Positions 1 to 8,171 of a stretch of DNA of 19,289 nt are shown here, one piece after another. Made by a program: the position numbers and the translations under genes. The DNA is from Clostridia bacterium (lineage in GTDB: Bacteria > Bacillota_A > Clostridia > Oscillospirales > CAG-272): the NCBI GenBank assembly GCA_017529175.1, contig JAFXNX010000385.1, positions 1-19,289 on the forward strand, given 5' to 3'. The notes beneath the pieces were generated by a model that was not told the DNA's origin, did not search any database, and worked only from the letters and a program-made list of their open reading frames with translations. Within the stretch, counting starts at the first letter, position 1. The number at the start of each line of letters is the position of its first letter.

Positions 1-9
1 CAGGCTTCT

Positions 10-240
10 TCAAAAATAAAACAGTGGTATAAGAAAAATAAGAGAGAAGACCACATTGAAATCGGACGCCACGTCGCACTGCCACGTGTCGGGGACGTAA
101 AACCTGTACGACGCCGCATCCGATGAGGCGAGCTTCATCCCTTTAGGAGTGCCGTCGCCGGAATCCGCGCCGCACGACGTCATGAGCATTGCGCCGAATA
201 ACATAACCAAAGCTGTGAGTAATGACGTAAATCTTTTCAT
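10..240 (-). CDS. Truncated lipoprotein, start only is convincing
   Basis: The N-terminus is a lipoprotein signal peptide: MKRF, a hydrophobic stretch of about 15 residues, then the lipobox LMTSC with the lipidated Cys at residue 23, so the product would be anchored on the outer face of the membrane. After it comes a stretch with YRFYVPDTWQ (about residues 45-54), which resembles small PsbP-like lipoproteins of Clostridia from memory; this is a weak assignment. The start ATG overlaps the dus stop as ATGA (237-240), with GAGGTGA just upstream inside dus, so it is probably translationally coupled. The reading frame ends after only 76 residues in an abrupt AT-rich, hydrophobic tail (FNVVFSLIFLIPLFYF) that does not suit a secreted lipoprotein. 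The last 16 residues are probably not original: either a frameshift, a rearrangement, or an assembly edge. Function unknown. Confidence 0.6.
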   Translation of the reverse strand: MKRFTSLLTALVMLFGAMLMTSCGADSGDGTPKGMKLASSDAASYRFYVPDTWQCDVASDFNVVFSLIFLIPLFYF

Positions 241-1241
241 ATTTCACCTCGCAAAGCTCCCGTACCTGAGAGCCATTCGTTTATAATCGTTTCTAACTGC
301 GAATACGTTTCCGCGTTATTCAGTTTTCCGCGAACAGACGCGGCGCCGGGTATGCCTTTTATAAAATGGGCGATCCTTCCTCTCGCTTCTCGAACGCCGA
401 CGTATTCTCCGCGCTCCGCGATGACCTCTCTCACAAGACGAAGCGCTGCCGCCATCCTTTCGTTCACATCCGGGGGCGTATACTCTTTCCCCTCGCGCAG
501 CGCTGCGATCTTGCAGAATATCCACGGATCCCCGAGAGCGGCACGCCCTATCATGACCGCGTCGCACCCGGTAAGCTCCGTCATACGCCTCGCGTCGTCC
601 GCTGACATTATATCGCCGTTCCCGATAACGGGAAAGTCCCCGAGCTCGCGTTTGACGTCCTTTATCACGTTCCAGTCGGCACACGGAGCATACATTTGCT
701 CTCTCGTTCTCGCGTGGACTGTCACGGCGTCAGCTCCGGCGTCAGCCATCAGAGCGGCAAAGTACGGCGCGTTTATGCTCTCCCTGTCCCAGCCCGCTCT
801 GATCTTTACCGTGAGCGGTATCCCGTACGGGGAAAGCGCCTCTGACGTCAATTTCACTATCCGCGCCGCGGCTTTCGGGTCCCTCATAAGAGCGCATCCG
901 TCGCCGGACGAAACTATCTTTTTGACAGGACACCCCATATTCAGGTCGATCGCCGCCGGAAGACGATCAAAGACGGCGCCGGGTATCTCGCCGCACGCCG
1001 CGCGTCGCGCCGCCTCGGCTATAACGTCCGGCTCGTGTCCGAAGAGCTGGAGCGCAACGTCTCCTTCTCCCGCCGATATTGAAGAGAGTTCTCCCGTCTT
1101 GACGTCGCCGTAGCAGACGGCCTTTGCGGACACCATCTCGGTCACCGACATATCGGCGCCGAGCATACGGCAGAGCCGTCTCATCGCCGCGTCGGTATAA
1201 CCCGCCATCGGAGCGAGGAGCGCTTTGTTTTTCAGATCCAT
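237..1241 (-). CDS. dus: tRNA-dihydrouridine synthase (DusB-like)
   Basis: This FMN enzyme reduces specific uridines in the tRNA D-loop to dihydrouridine with NAD(P)H, in the cytoplasm. Family hallmarks are in order: LLAPMAGYTD at residues 8-17, the catalytic-cysteine motif NMGCPVKK at 101-108 (Cys104), VKIRAGW at 145-151, VHARTREQ at 175-182, the FMN-phosphate loop IGNGDI at 206-211, and MIGRAALGDPWIF at 230-242. The length of 334 aa is normal and the protein looks complete. No strong Shine-Dalgarno sequence precedes the ATG, but the conserved PMAG motif begins at residue 11, so little room is left for a later start. It lies 52 nt after the ABC exporter gene and overlaps the lipoprotein start by 4 nt. 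The DusB assignment (rather than another Dus subgroup) rests on overall motif likeness. Confidence 0.95.
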   Translation of the reverse strand: MDLKNKALLAPMAGYTDAAMRRLCRMLGADMSVTEMVSAKAVCYGDVKTGELSSISAGEGDVALQLFGHEPDVIAEAARRAACGEIPGAVFDRLPAAIDLNMGCPVKKIVSSGDGCALMRDPKAAARIVKLTSEALSPYGIPLTVKIRAGWDRESINAPYFAALMADAGADAVTVHARTREQMYAPCADWNVIKDVKRELGDFPVIGNGDIMSADDARRMTELTGCDAVMIGRAALGDPWIFCKIAALREGKEYTPPDVNERMAAALRLVREVIAERGEYVGVREARGRIAHFIKGIPGAASVRGKLNNAETYSQLETIINEWLSGTGALRGEI

Positions 1242-1267
1242 ATCGTTATATTCAATATCACTTCCGC

Positions 1268-1286
1268 ACGGCGCGGGATGCGCCGT
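1268..1286 (-). other. Perfect hairpin between ABC exporter and dus
   Basis: ACGGCGC and GCGCCGT form a 7-bp GC-rich stem with a 5-nt loop, 7 nt after the ABC exporter stop codon. No T-run follows on the minus strand, so it is not a standard terminator. It could protect the 3' end of the exporter message or partially separate expression of dus. Confidence 0.4.
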
Positions 1287-1293
1287 CTGAAGT

Positions 1294-3258
1294 TCACTCC
1301 ATTTCGAATGCGCCTGTATACAGTCTGTAGTAAACGCCTCTGTCGGCGATCAGCTTGTCGTGATCTCCGCGCTCGATTATCCTGCCGTGGTCGAGTACCA
1401 TTATAACGTCGGAGTTCATGACTGTGGACAGACGGTGAGCGATGACGAATACCGTTCTGCCTTCCATCAGCTTATCCATACCGCGCTGAACTATCGCCTC
1501 GGTCCTCGTGTCGATGGATGAAGTCGCTTCGTCCAGGATCATAACGGGCGGATCGGCGACCGCGGCTCTCGCGATAGAGATCAGCTGCCTTTGTCCCTGC
1601 GACAGGTTCGCGCCGTTCCCGGTGAGCATCGTGTTGTAGCCGTCGGGCAGACGCACGATAAAGTCGTCCGCTCCCGCAAGGCGCGCGGCGGCGATACATT
1701 CTTCATCAGTCGCGTCGAGCTTTCCGTATCTGATATTGTCCATTACGGTCCCCGTAAACAGGTTCGTATCCTGAAGAACTATGCCGAGGGAACGACGTAG
1801 GTCTGATTTCTTTATCTTGTTGATATTTATGCCGTCATATCTTATCTTTCCGTCGGCAATATCGTAGAAACGGTTGATAAGATTTGTGATCGTCGTCTTT
1901 CCCGCTCCGGTAGCGCCGACGAACGCGACTTTCTGACCCGGCTCTGCGAAAAGAGTTATGTCGTGAAGGACCGTCTTGCCTTCAACGTATGCGAAATCAA
2001 CGTCCGTAAGACGAACGTCTCCGCGAAGAAGAGTATAAGTTACGCTTCCGTCCGCGGAATGCGGGTGCTTCCACGCCCAGTGACCGGTATGGCGTTCCGT
2101 TTCCGTAACGTTTCCGTCACCGTCCACTTCCGCGTTGACGAGCGTGACGTATCCGTCGTCGACCTCGGGCTCCTCGCCTATAAGCTCATATATCCTCTTC
2201 GCTCCCGCCATAGCCATGACGACCGAGTTGATCTGCTGTGACACCTGGTTTATGTTTCCGGTGAACTGCTTCGTCATCGAAAGGAACGTGACGATGATAC
2301 TGACGGACATCGGCGCGACGCTTCCTGTTACGAGCGCCTTTATGCCGATGTTTCCGACTCCGCCGACGAGCAAAAGACACCCGGTTATCGCGGCGACAAC
2401 GTAGATCACGTTACCGATATTCATGATTATCGGCGCGAGCATATTGGCGTTGGCGTTAGCTTTGTACGCGTGGTTGAAAAGCTCTTCGTTCAGCTTGTCA
2501 TAACCCTCCATACAGCGGCGCTCTCTGTTGAAAACTTTGATGACCTTTTGACCGTTCATCATCTCCTGAACGTAGCCCTCGGTCTTGCCGACGGTCTTCT
2601 GGAGCGCGATAAAGTATTTTGCCGAGCCGCCGCCGAACTTCTTTGAAACGAGAGTCATCACAAAGACGCCGGCGATGATGAGCAGGGTCAGATACAAGCT
2701 GTAATAGAGCATTATGAAGAACACGCCGACGACGATGACGCCCGCGCGCACGAGCGTCGGGAACGACTGCCCGACGAGCTGACGGAGCGTGTCAATGTCG
2801 TTTGTGTAATACGACATTATGTCGCCGTGTTTGTGAGTGTCAAAATATCTTATAGGCAGGTCCTGCATTCCGTCGAACATAGCCTTTCTCATCTTTCCGA
2901 GAAAGCCCTGCGTGATGATCGCCGCCATCTGGGTCTCGACGGTAACGGCGATGATCGAGAGAACGTAGAATCCGACAAGAAGAAGCACCTTCGGAACGAC
3001 GTCGCCTCCCCAGGTGAGAGACGATGCGGGATCCTTGAGAATGATATCTATCGTATTCGTGACCTGCTGTAAGAAGATAGCCGGTATTACCGATACCAAA
3101 GCGGAGAAAATGATCCCCGCCACGGTGAACGGCGCCATCACGGGATAAAACTTAAAAAGATCCTTCAGCACTCTGCCGAGCACCTTCATATCCATCCCGG
3201 GGCGTCCCGGCACAGCGCCGCCTTTCGGCGCGCCCTGGAGGTGTTTATCTTTCTTCAT
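1294..3258 (-). CDS. ABC exporter half-transporter, consensus-site subunit
   Basis: Half-transporter with an N-terminal six-helix exporter domain (about residues 35-345) and a C-terminal nucleotide-binding domain (about 410-640). Visible in the domain: Walker A GATGAGKTT (448-456), Q-loop in VLQDTNLF (Gln near 496), signature LSQGQ (552-556), Walker B VMILDE with the catalytic Glu at 577, and His608 in IAHRL. The LSQGQ form instead of LSGGQ is what is known from one subunit of heterodimeric exporters such as TM287/288. A long linker (about 365-415) between the membrane and ATPase domains also matches the LmrD/BmrD type. The partner is the gene just upstream, overlapping by 14 nt. The start is taken at the ATG at 3258, because GGGAGGTGA lies just upstream; an in-frame GTG nine bases earlier falls inside that site. 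Substrate unknown; drugs or lipophilic compounds are usual for the family. Confidence 0.93.
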   Translation of the reverse strand: MKKDKHLQGAPKGGAVPGRPGMDMKVLGRVLKDLFKFYPVMAPFTVAGIIFSALVSVIPAIFLQQVTNTIDIILKDPASSLTWGGDVVPKVLLLVGFYVLSIIAVTVETQMAAIITQGFLGKMRKAMFDGMQDLPIRYFDTHKHGDIMSYYTNDIDTLRQLVGQSFPTLVRAGVIVVGVFFIMLYYSLYLTLLIIAGVFVMTLVSKKFGGGSAKYFIALQKTVGKTEGYVQEMMNGQKVIKVFNRERRCMEGYDKLNEELFNHAYKANANANMLAPIIMNIGNVIYVVAAITGCLLLVGGVGNIGIKALVTGSVAPMSVSIIVTFLSMTKQFTGNINQVSQQINSVVMAMAGAKRIYELIGEEPEVDDGYVTLVNAEVDGDGNVTETERHTGHWAWKHPHSADGSVTYTLLRGDVRLTDVDFAYVEGKTVLHDITLFAEPGQKVAFVGATGAGKTTITNLINRFYDIADGKIRYDGININKIKKSDLRRSLGIVLQDTNLFTGTVMDNIRYGKLDATDEECIAAARLAGADDFIVRLPDGYNTMLTGNGANLSQGQRQLISIARAAVADPPVMILDEATSSIDTRTEAIVQRGMDKLMEGRTVFVIAHRLSTVMNSDVIMVLDHGRIIERGDHDKLIADRGVYYRLYTGAFEME

Positions 3259-5008
3259 CGAAGTCACCTCCCATCGTCTGCTGCTCGTACACTTCTTTGT
3301 ATATTTCGTTCGTTTTAAGGAGTTCGTCGTGACGTCCCGCGCCGACGATCGTCCCTTTATCCATGACGATTATCAGGTCCGCGTCCTCGACAGACGACGT
3401 TCTTTGAGCTATGATTATCTTCGTCGTCTCGGGGATGAACTCTCTGAATCCGCGCCTTATCAGCGCGTCCGTCTTCGTGTCGACCGCGCTTGTCGAGTCG
3501 TCGAGGATGAGTATTTTCGGGCGTCCTACGAGCGCGCGCGCGATACAGAGCCTCTGCTTCTGTCCGCCGGAAACGTTCGTGCCTCCCTGTTCTATATAAG
3601 TATCATATCCGTCGGGGAACGATTCGATGAACTCTTCCGCCTGAGCAAGACGGCACGCTTCCTTCAGTTCCTCATCCGTCGCGCTCTCGTTGCCCCAGCG
3701 CAAATTCTCTTTTATCGTACCGGAGAAGAGAAGATTTTTCTGAAGCACCATCGAAACTTCGTCCCGGAGCGACTCGAGAGAATAATCTTTTACGTCGACG
3801 CCGCCCACGCGGACTGTTCCCTTTGTAGCGTCGTAAAGACGCGGGATCAGTTGAACGAGAGACGTCTTTCCGGAGCCCGTACCGCCGAGGATACCGACAG
3901 TCATTCCGGACTTGATGTGAAGATCGATGTCCGAGAGCGCGTCGAGTTTTCCTTCTTTCGAATACTTGAACGATACGCCTTCAAAATCGATCGAGCCGTC
4001 GGCGATACCGCACACGGGGCTGTCCTTCTCCGTAAGGTCGGGAGTCTCCTTCAGCACTTCGCAAATACGTTTTGCCGATTCCGTCGAGATCGTGATGATG
4101 ACGTAGATCATAGAGAGCATCATGAGCGACATGAGCACCTGCATACCGTATGTCAAGAGCGCGGAGATATGACCTATGTTGACTCCGCCGATCTTGTTTA
4201 TCGCAAGATAAGAGCCGACGAGCAGGATGAACGCCATGTTGAAGTACATACAGAAGTTCATAAGCGGCGTGTTGACCGCGACGATGCGCTCCGCCTTCGT
4301 GAAGTCGTCCTTTATCGAGTCCGCTTCTGCTCCGAACTTCTTTTTCTCATACTCTTCTCTCGAGAAGCCCTTTACGACTCTCATGGCTCTGACGTTTTCT
4401 TCTATCGATTCATTCAGCTTGTCGTATCTTCTGAAAACGCGGTGAAAAGCCGGCATCGCCTTTTTGCCGACGAGGATAAGTCCGACGACGAGCACAGGGA
4501 TGACGACGACGAACGTCGCTGCGAGCCATCCGCCCATCGTCGCCGCCATAGTGACGGAGAAAATGAGCATGAGCGGGCTTCGTACCGCCGTTCTGATTAT
4601 CATCATATACGACATCTGCACGTTTGAAACGTCTGTCGTCATACGCGTCACGAGTGACGACGAGGAAAACTTGTCGATATTTGAAAATGAAAAAGTCTGC
4701 ACCTTTTCAAATATATCGTGCCTTAAATTCTTCGCAAATCCCGCCGCCGCTTTTGCAGCGGTAAAACCCGCAAGTCCTCCGCAGGTAAGAGACAAAAGCG
4801 CCATCGCGACAAGGAGTCCTCCCGTCGCGAGTATGTCGCCTATCTCAAGAGATTCGCCCTTCTGCTGAATGGTGTTGATAAGTCTTGTCGCGGTGATATA
4901 CGGTATCAGCGATTCGACCACCGCCTCACCTATCATCAAAATCAGCGTCAGTATCGACGGCTTTTTATACTGCCTGACAGATGCGGCAAGAGTCTTTAAC
5001 AAATTCAT
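3245..5008 (-). CDS. ABC exporter half-transporter, degenerate-site subunit
   Basis: Partner of the following ABC gene, with a six-helix membrane domain (about residues 15-310) and an ATPase domain (about 340-575). Walker A is GGTGSGKTS (375-383), the signature is VSGGQ (479-483), and Walker B is ILILDD, where Asp504 stands in place of the catalytic Glu. The H-loop reads IIAQRT, so Gln535 replaces the switch His. These two substitutions mark the catalytically weak site of heterodimeric exporters; the canonical site would form from this protein's intact VSGGQ and the partner's Walker A/B, and the weak site pairs this Walker B with the partner's LSQGQ. Length 587 aa is normal. The start ATG has AGAGGGAG upstream. 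An 80-nt gap separates it from CotH, in which I see no convincing promoter. Likely export of hydrophobic compounds; substrate unknown. Confidence 0.94.
   Translation of the reverse strand: MNLLKTLAASVRQYKKPSILTLILMIGEAVVESLIPYITATRLINTIQQKGESLEIGDILATGGLLVAMALLSLTCGGLAGFTAAKAAAGFAKNLRHDIFEKVQTFSFSNIDKFSSSSLVTRMTTDVSNVQMSYMMIIRTAVRSPLMLIFSVTMAATMGGWLAATFVVVIPVLVVGLILVGKKAMPAFHRVFRRYDKLNESIEENVRAMRVVKGFSREEYEKKKFGAEADSIKDDFTKAERIVAVNTPLMNFCMYFNMAFILLVGSYLAINKIGGVNIGHISALLTYGMQVLMSLMMLSMIYVIITISTESAKRICEVLKETPDLTEKDSPVCGIADGSIDFEGVSFKYSKEGKLDALSDIDLHIKSGMTVGILGGTGSGKTSLVQLIPRLYDATKGTVRVGGVDVKDYSLESLRDEVSMVLQKNLLFSGTIKENLRWGNESATDEELKEACRLAQAEEFIESFPDGYDTYIEQGGTNVSGGQKQRLCIARALVGRPKILILDDSTSAVDTKTDALIRRGFREFIPETTKIIIAQRTSSVEDADLIIVMDKGTIVGAGRHDELLKTNEIYKEVYEQQTMGGDFDEER
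3264..3272 (-). promoter_or_regulatory. Shine-Dalgarno site fixing the ABC exporter start
   Basis: GGGAGGTGA on the minus strand, 5 nt before the ATG at 3258 and inside the end of the upstream exporter gene. It overlaps the alternative in-frame GTG at 3267, which therefore cannot use it. This favours the 654-aa protein. Confidence 0.7.
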
Positions 5009-5088
5009 ATATTATCACTCCCTCTCGGGTCATCGGTTGCAAATAATGTTTTACGTTTGAGTGAGTCTCATAACGCGGCGCTTCGCTG

Positions 5089-6768
5089 TCAGTTTGCGAC
5101 AGTGACAACGGCGCCGTCTTCACTCGAGTAGACCGTGTACTCTTCGTTTATATCCGCGCATGAGAGCGCGTCGATATAACTGTCCATATACCCGAGCCGT
5201 TCCATAACGTACTCTTTGAAACGCGCAAGTCCCGTCGACGGATCGTCAAGGCGGGATGACGCGGGCCATCTTTCAACGTCGCGCAAATAAGCGCCGGATG
5301 AGAATATCTGTTTTTCATAAAGATCTATCATTTCCGAGAGCGCGTCGTCCGACCAGCCTCCCGCGCGCAAAGCGGCGTATTTATCTTTGAGTGACGAAAG
5401 CGCTTCATCGTCGCCGTACATAATGAGAAAATAGACGGGGTTCAGCTTCATCAAACAGTTGACCGAGGCGTCGCCCTCGTGGCAGGTAAAATTCTTTTTG
5501 GCGCTGTCCCAAACGTTTCCCCACGTCCGGTCGAGGTCCCACGGGGTATAGAGGCAGACGTTGCCGCCCCTTGCCGACTTGAACGTCTGATTTATGTTCA
5601 GCGTCGAAAACTCACTTGCGCAGTCGTGTGCCTGGATCAGGTTGACGAACAGGAAAATATCCTCGGCGTTGTCGGGATCGCAGACCGTATAAAGTCCGTC
5701 CTCCGCGCCTCTCAAACCCTGCAGGTACTTGTAATAATTTGCGAGAGGCGACCACACGCCCTCGTCTTCTTCGTCAAAGTCTCCGTACCGCACCTCAAAG
5801 GCGCTTTCGACGGAGACAAGGTCATCAAAGTCGATATTCAGCTCGGAATCGGCAGAAGTTTTCTGAAATGTAGTCTCCCCCGGTCCCAGCGCCATCTGTT
5901 TTTTATCCGGCGGATAGCCGAGCGCGTAAAGTCCGCGGTACTCTCCGTTTATGATCAACTCCGTATAGCGGTATTCATAGCCGTTCATGATACCGAAACG
6001 GCTGTCCGCCGCACACGTATCGTACCACAGATTCGCGGAAAAGACGTTTCTTATCCTCTCCTCGTCGTTATACGCGGCGTAAAGGAGCCAGTCTCCGTCT
6101 TTTCTCATGCCGAGAAGACCTGCGTCACGTTCTCTGTTCGACCTTCCTGGAGACTTTTCGGTGAGCTTTATCTTATATCCTTTTTTATCGTATAGCGCCG
6201 ACGTGTTTCCTCTCACGTGGATCGATCCGTCAGAGATCACGACGCGGTTTGCCGCCCCCGCGCGGTTGTCGAAGACCTTTATCCTCATCGGCGACTCCTC
6301 ATCGTCGACCTCGTCCGCGCATTCTATCTCCACTATCGGAAGCGTTGTGCAGTATATCTTTACCTCTCTGTATTCGCTGTCGTTATATACCAGCGCCTTA
6401 AGAGGTCTTGCGCCGCTTATCAGCTCATCTGTTATCGCCTCTCCGGCAAACGCGATATCAAGCTTTCTTCCCGGCGCGCCGGTAACGGACACGGCAGGAC
6501 GATATGATTCGTTCGTACCTTCGACCAGCGAATAGTAATACGCGTCGTCATACCTGTCGTAAAACAGCTCGAATCCGTTGAACGATATTCCGCTTTCTAT
6601 TCTGTCACCGGCCTCATTCCTCGTCGACTTGATACTCTCAATATCGCCGTCGCTCTTTCCGAGGCGCTCCATCGGGCGTCCTTTTTGCGCGATGAAGACC
6701 AGAACAAAGATCAGAGCGACCGTCGCGATGACGATGGCGAGCCGGAATACTCTTCCCTTATTTATCAT
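5089..6768 (-). CDS. Membrane-anchored CotH-domain protein
   Basis: The N-terminus has one membrane helix (about residues 8-27, after positively charged MINKGRVFR), so the bulk is predicted outside the cell. A CotH-kinase-like domain spans about residues 140-540: VRGNTS (185-190) followed by KKGYKIKL (195-202), the paired motif NGEYRGLYAL (274-283), and CLYTPWDLDRTWGN (405-418) near the C-terminal part. CotH of Bacillus is an atypical protein kinase acting on spore-coat proteins, but members attached to VTC and DUF4956 genes, as here, need not be spore related. It begins 2 nt after the DUF4956 stop and has only a weak ribosome binding site, which fits translational coupling. The N-terminal region of about 110 residues before the CotH core is not recognised. 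Whether the kinase residues are all present cannot be decided by eye. Confidence 0.85.
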   Translation of the reverse strand: MINKGRVFRLAIVIATVALIFVLVFIAQKGRPMERLGKSDGDIESIKSTRNEAGDRIESGISFNGFELFYDRYDDAYYYSLVEGTNESYRPAVSVTGAPGRKLDIAFAGEAITDELISGARPLKALVYNDSEYREVKIYCTTLPIVEIECADEVDDEESPMRIKVFDNRAGAANRVVISDGSIHVRGNTSALYDKKGYKIKLTEKSPGRSNRERDAGLLGMRKDGDWLLYAAYNDEERIRNVFSANLWYDTCAADSRFGIMNGYEYRYTELIINGEYRGLYALGYPPDKKQMALGPGETTFQKTSADSELNIDFDDLVSVESAFEVRYGDFDEEDEGVWSPLANYYKYLQGLRGAEDGLYTVCDPDNAEDIFLFVNLIQAHDCASEFSTLNINQTFKSARGGNVCLYTPWDLDRTWGNVWDSAKKNFTCHEGDASVNCLMKLNPVYFLIMYGDDEALSSLKDKYAALRAGGWSDDALSEMIDLYEKQIFSSGAYLRDVERWPASSRLDDPSTGLARFKEYVMERLGYMDSYIDALSCADINEEYTVYSSEDGAVVTVAN

Positions 6769-6770
6769 TA

Positions 6771-7442
6771 TCAGACGATATCCTCGTTATCGTATTCGAT
6801 TATCGTGAATCTCTCCACCGCCGTCTCCTTCGTCAGCGCGTCGGAGAGAGCCTTCGGATCTTTCGTTGAACACTCTATCGCAAAGTCCATACCCTTCGAC
6901 GTATAGTTGCGGCTTTTCACTCTGAATTTCTTGACCGCCGCTTCAACAACGTCGAGCACTTCATCCTCTTTGTCCGAATCGCAGTGGAGTATCAGGCAAT
7001 AGGGGCGTCTTCCGATCTTGAGGTAATCGAGGACAAACAGAACTACCGTTACCGCAAGACTCGTGATAAGCGCGACGCCGTAAAGCTGACAGCCGCACAT
7101 GATACCCGTATGTACCGACCAGAGCAGATATACCATATCCACCGGGTCTTTGACGGACGTACGGAATCTTATGATAGCCAGCGCGCCGATCGTTCCGAGC
7201 GTGATGACAAGACTCGACTGAAGACTGAGCACTATCGTCGCGATAAAGAAAGGAAGGACTGCGACGCTTATGTTGAACGATTTATTGTAGAACGCTCTGT
7301 GAGAGACGAATCTGTAAACGAAAAACTCGTAAGCGGAAAGGAGCGCGACCACGATGAGAACGGATATGACGAACGTGGTGTTCATCTCTTCTTTTGAATA
7401 TCCGTTTTTGATATAGTCAAAAACCTGTGTAAAAAAGCTCAT
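6771..7442 (-). CDS. DUF4956 integral membrane protein
   Basis: About four membrane helices occupy residues 22-142, followed by a soluble C-terminal domain of roughly 75 residues with alternating strands and helices, perhaps a regulatory fold. The conserved core is GALAIIRFRTSVKDP (86-100) and then MVYLLWSVHTG (103-113), the signature I associate with DUF4956. Members of this family often sit beside VTC-domain and CotH genes; function is unknown, and a role as a channel or membrane partner of the polymerase is an inference. The start is set at the ATG at 7442: it overlaps the VTC stop as ATGA and has GGAGG 10 nt upstream. An in-frame ATG at 7466 has no ribosome binding site and would lengthen the overlap to 28 nt. 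Confidence 0.88.
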   Translation of the reverse strand: MSFFTQVFDYIKNGYSKEEMNTTFVISVLIVVALLSAYEFFVYRFVSHRAFYNKSFNISVAVLPFFIATIVLSLQSSLVITLGTIGALAIIRFRTSVKDPVDMVYLLWSVHTGIMCGCQLYGVALITSLAVTVVLFVLDYLKIGRRPYCLILHCDSDKEDEVLDVVEAAVKKFRVKSRNYTSKGMDFAIECSTKDPKALSDALTKETAVERFTIIEYDNEDIV

Positions 7443-8137
7443 CTTATTATTTCCTCCAGACAGCATCTGCCGAAATAGTATTTTGAAAACATCGTTTGCT
7501 GATATTCATTCGAGGCGATCATATTCTTTATGTGCCCCGGAAGTATCTCGTCGAATTTAACTTCAAGTAAATGCCTGTTCTTTTGCTGCAGCGGATATAC
7601 GGTGTAGTCGCCGCGTCTGAATTCATCGACCCAGGGGGACGCGGAAATGTTCGTGTCGAACGTTATCCTGATATTCGATATAAGTTCGACGTACGCTATA
7701 CGCTCATAGTCGATAATCGCCTTCGGCGTGAAATGCCTTGTTATGATATCCGCGGAAAAACGCTTGATAAGCGGGTCGGTATCGCCGTATAAAAGCTCTC
7801 CGACGTCGCCGGAGACGAACATTTCGTACTGTTCCGGCGTTATCCTGCACGAATCCTTGTGACATCTTCCGTACAGTTTTTCCTTCCGCTCGAGGAAAAG
7901 TATATCGGGTTCGTTTCCGTAATACCTTATGCGGTATTTGAATCTTTTCGAGATACCGGCTTCGTTATCGTATGCCGAACTGTCTTTCCAGTCGTCGAAA
8001 TACAGACTGTGGATAACGTATTTCCCGTTCTCATCACCGTGTATATCAGTTTCAAGAAGCGGTTTGATCCGCTGCGACAGCTTTGCGAGCTGTACCTCGG
8101 AACAGCAGTACTTCCATTCGTTTCTGTACCGTTTCAC
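7439..8137 (-). CDS. VTC-domain protein, polyphosphate polymerase-like
   Basis: Belongs to the VTC/CYTH (triphosphate tunnel) superfamily; the yeast member Vtc4 makes polyphosphate from ATP inside a basic tunnel. The tunnel residues are spread along the chain as expected: NEWKY (Glu7, Lys9), SLYFDD (44-49), KYRIRYY (67-73, the RxR pair), LERKEK (82-87), Lys94 and Arg98 in HKDSCRI, YER (144-146), RITFD (157-161), LLEVKFDE (190-197) and FSKYYFG (217-223). Length 232 aa covers only the catalytic barrel, without SPX or membrane parts, so a membrane partner is needed; DUF4956 follows with an ATGA overlap. It starts with GTG, preceded by a near-ideal AAAGGAGG, and is 34 nt after the DUF4340 gene. 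The polymer product is inferred from the family, not shown. Confidence 0.92.
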   Translation of the reverse strand: MKRYRNEWKYCCSEVQLAKLSQRIKPLLETDIHGDENGKYVIHSLYFDDWKDSSAYDNEAGISKRFKYRIRYYGNEPDILFLERKEKLYGRCHKDSCRITPEQYEMFVSGDVGELLYGDTDPLIKRFSADIITRHFTPKAIIDYERIAYVELISNIRITFDTNISASPWVDEFRRGDYTVYPLQQKNRHLLEVKFDEILPGHIKNMIASNEYQQTMFSKYYFGRCCLEEIIR

Positions 8138-8142
8138 AGTAT

Positions 8143-8150
8143 CCTCCTTT
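8143..8150 (-). promoter_or_regulatory. Strong Shine-Dalgarno site for the VTC gene
   Basis: AAAGGAGG on the minus strand, 5 nt before a GTG start. It is the best ribosome binding site in this operon and settles the non-ATG start; it suggests that the VTC protein is translated well and independently of the preceding gene. Confidence 0.75.
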
Positions 8151-8171
8151 CAAGCGCGGTATCGTGAGTTG

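Noticed and set aside
352..1113. A 253-codon plus-strand open frame
   Set aside because: Antisense to dus, rich in Ser, Ala and Arg, with no ribosome binding site or family likeness; dus is certain.
3329..4627. A 432-codon open frame on the plus strand
   Set aside because: It is antisense to the degenerate-site ABC subunit, which has all its motifs. The translation is dominated by Arg, Asp, Glu and His, the usual product of reading such a gene backward.
5009..5088. A promoter for the ABC exporter pair in the 80-nt gap
   Set aside because: No -35/-10 pair with acceptable spacing could be found; only a good ribosome binding site is visible.
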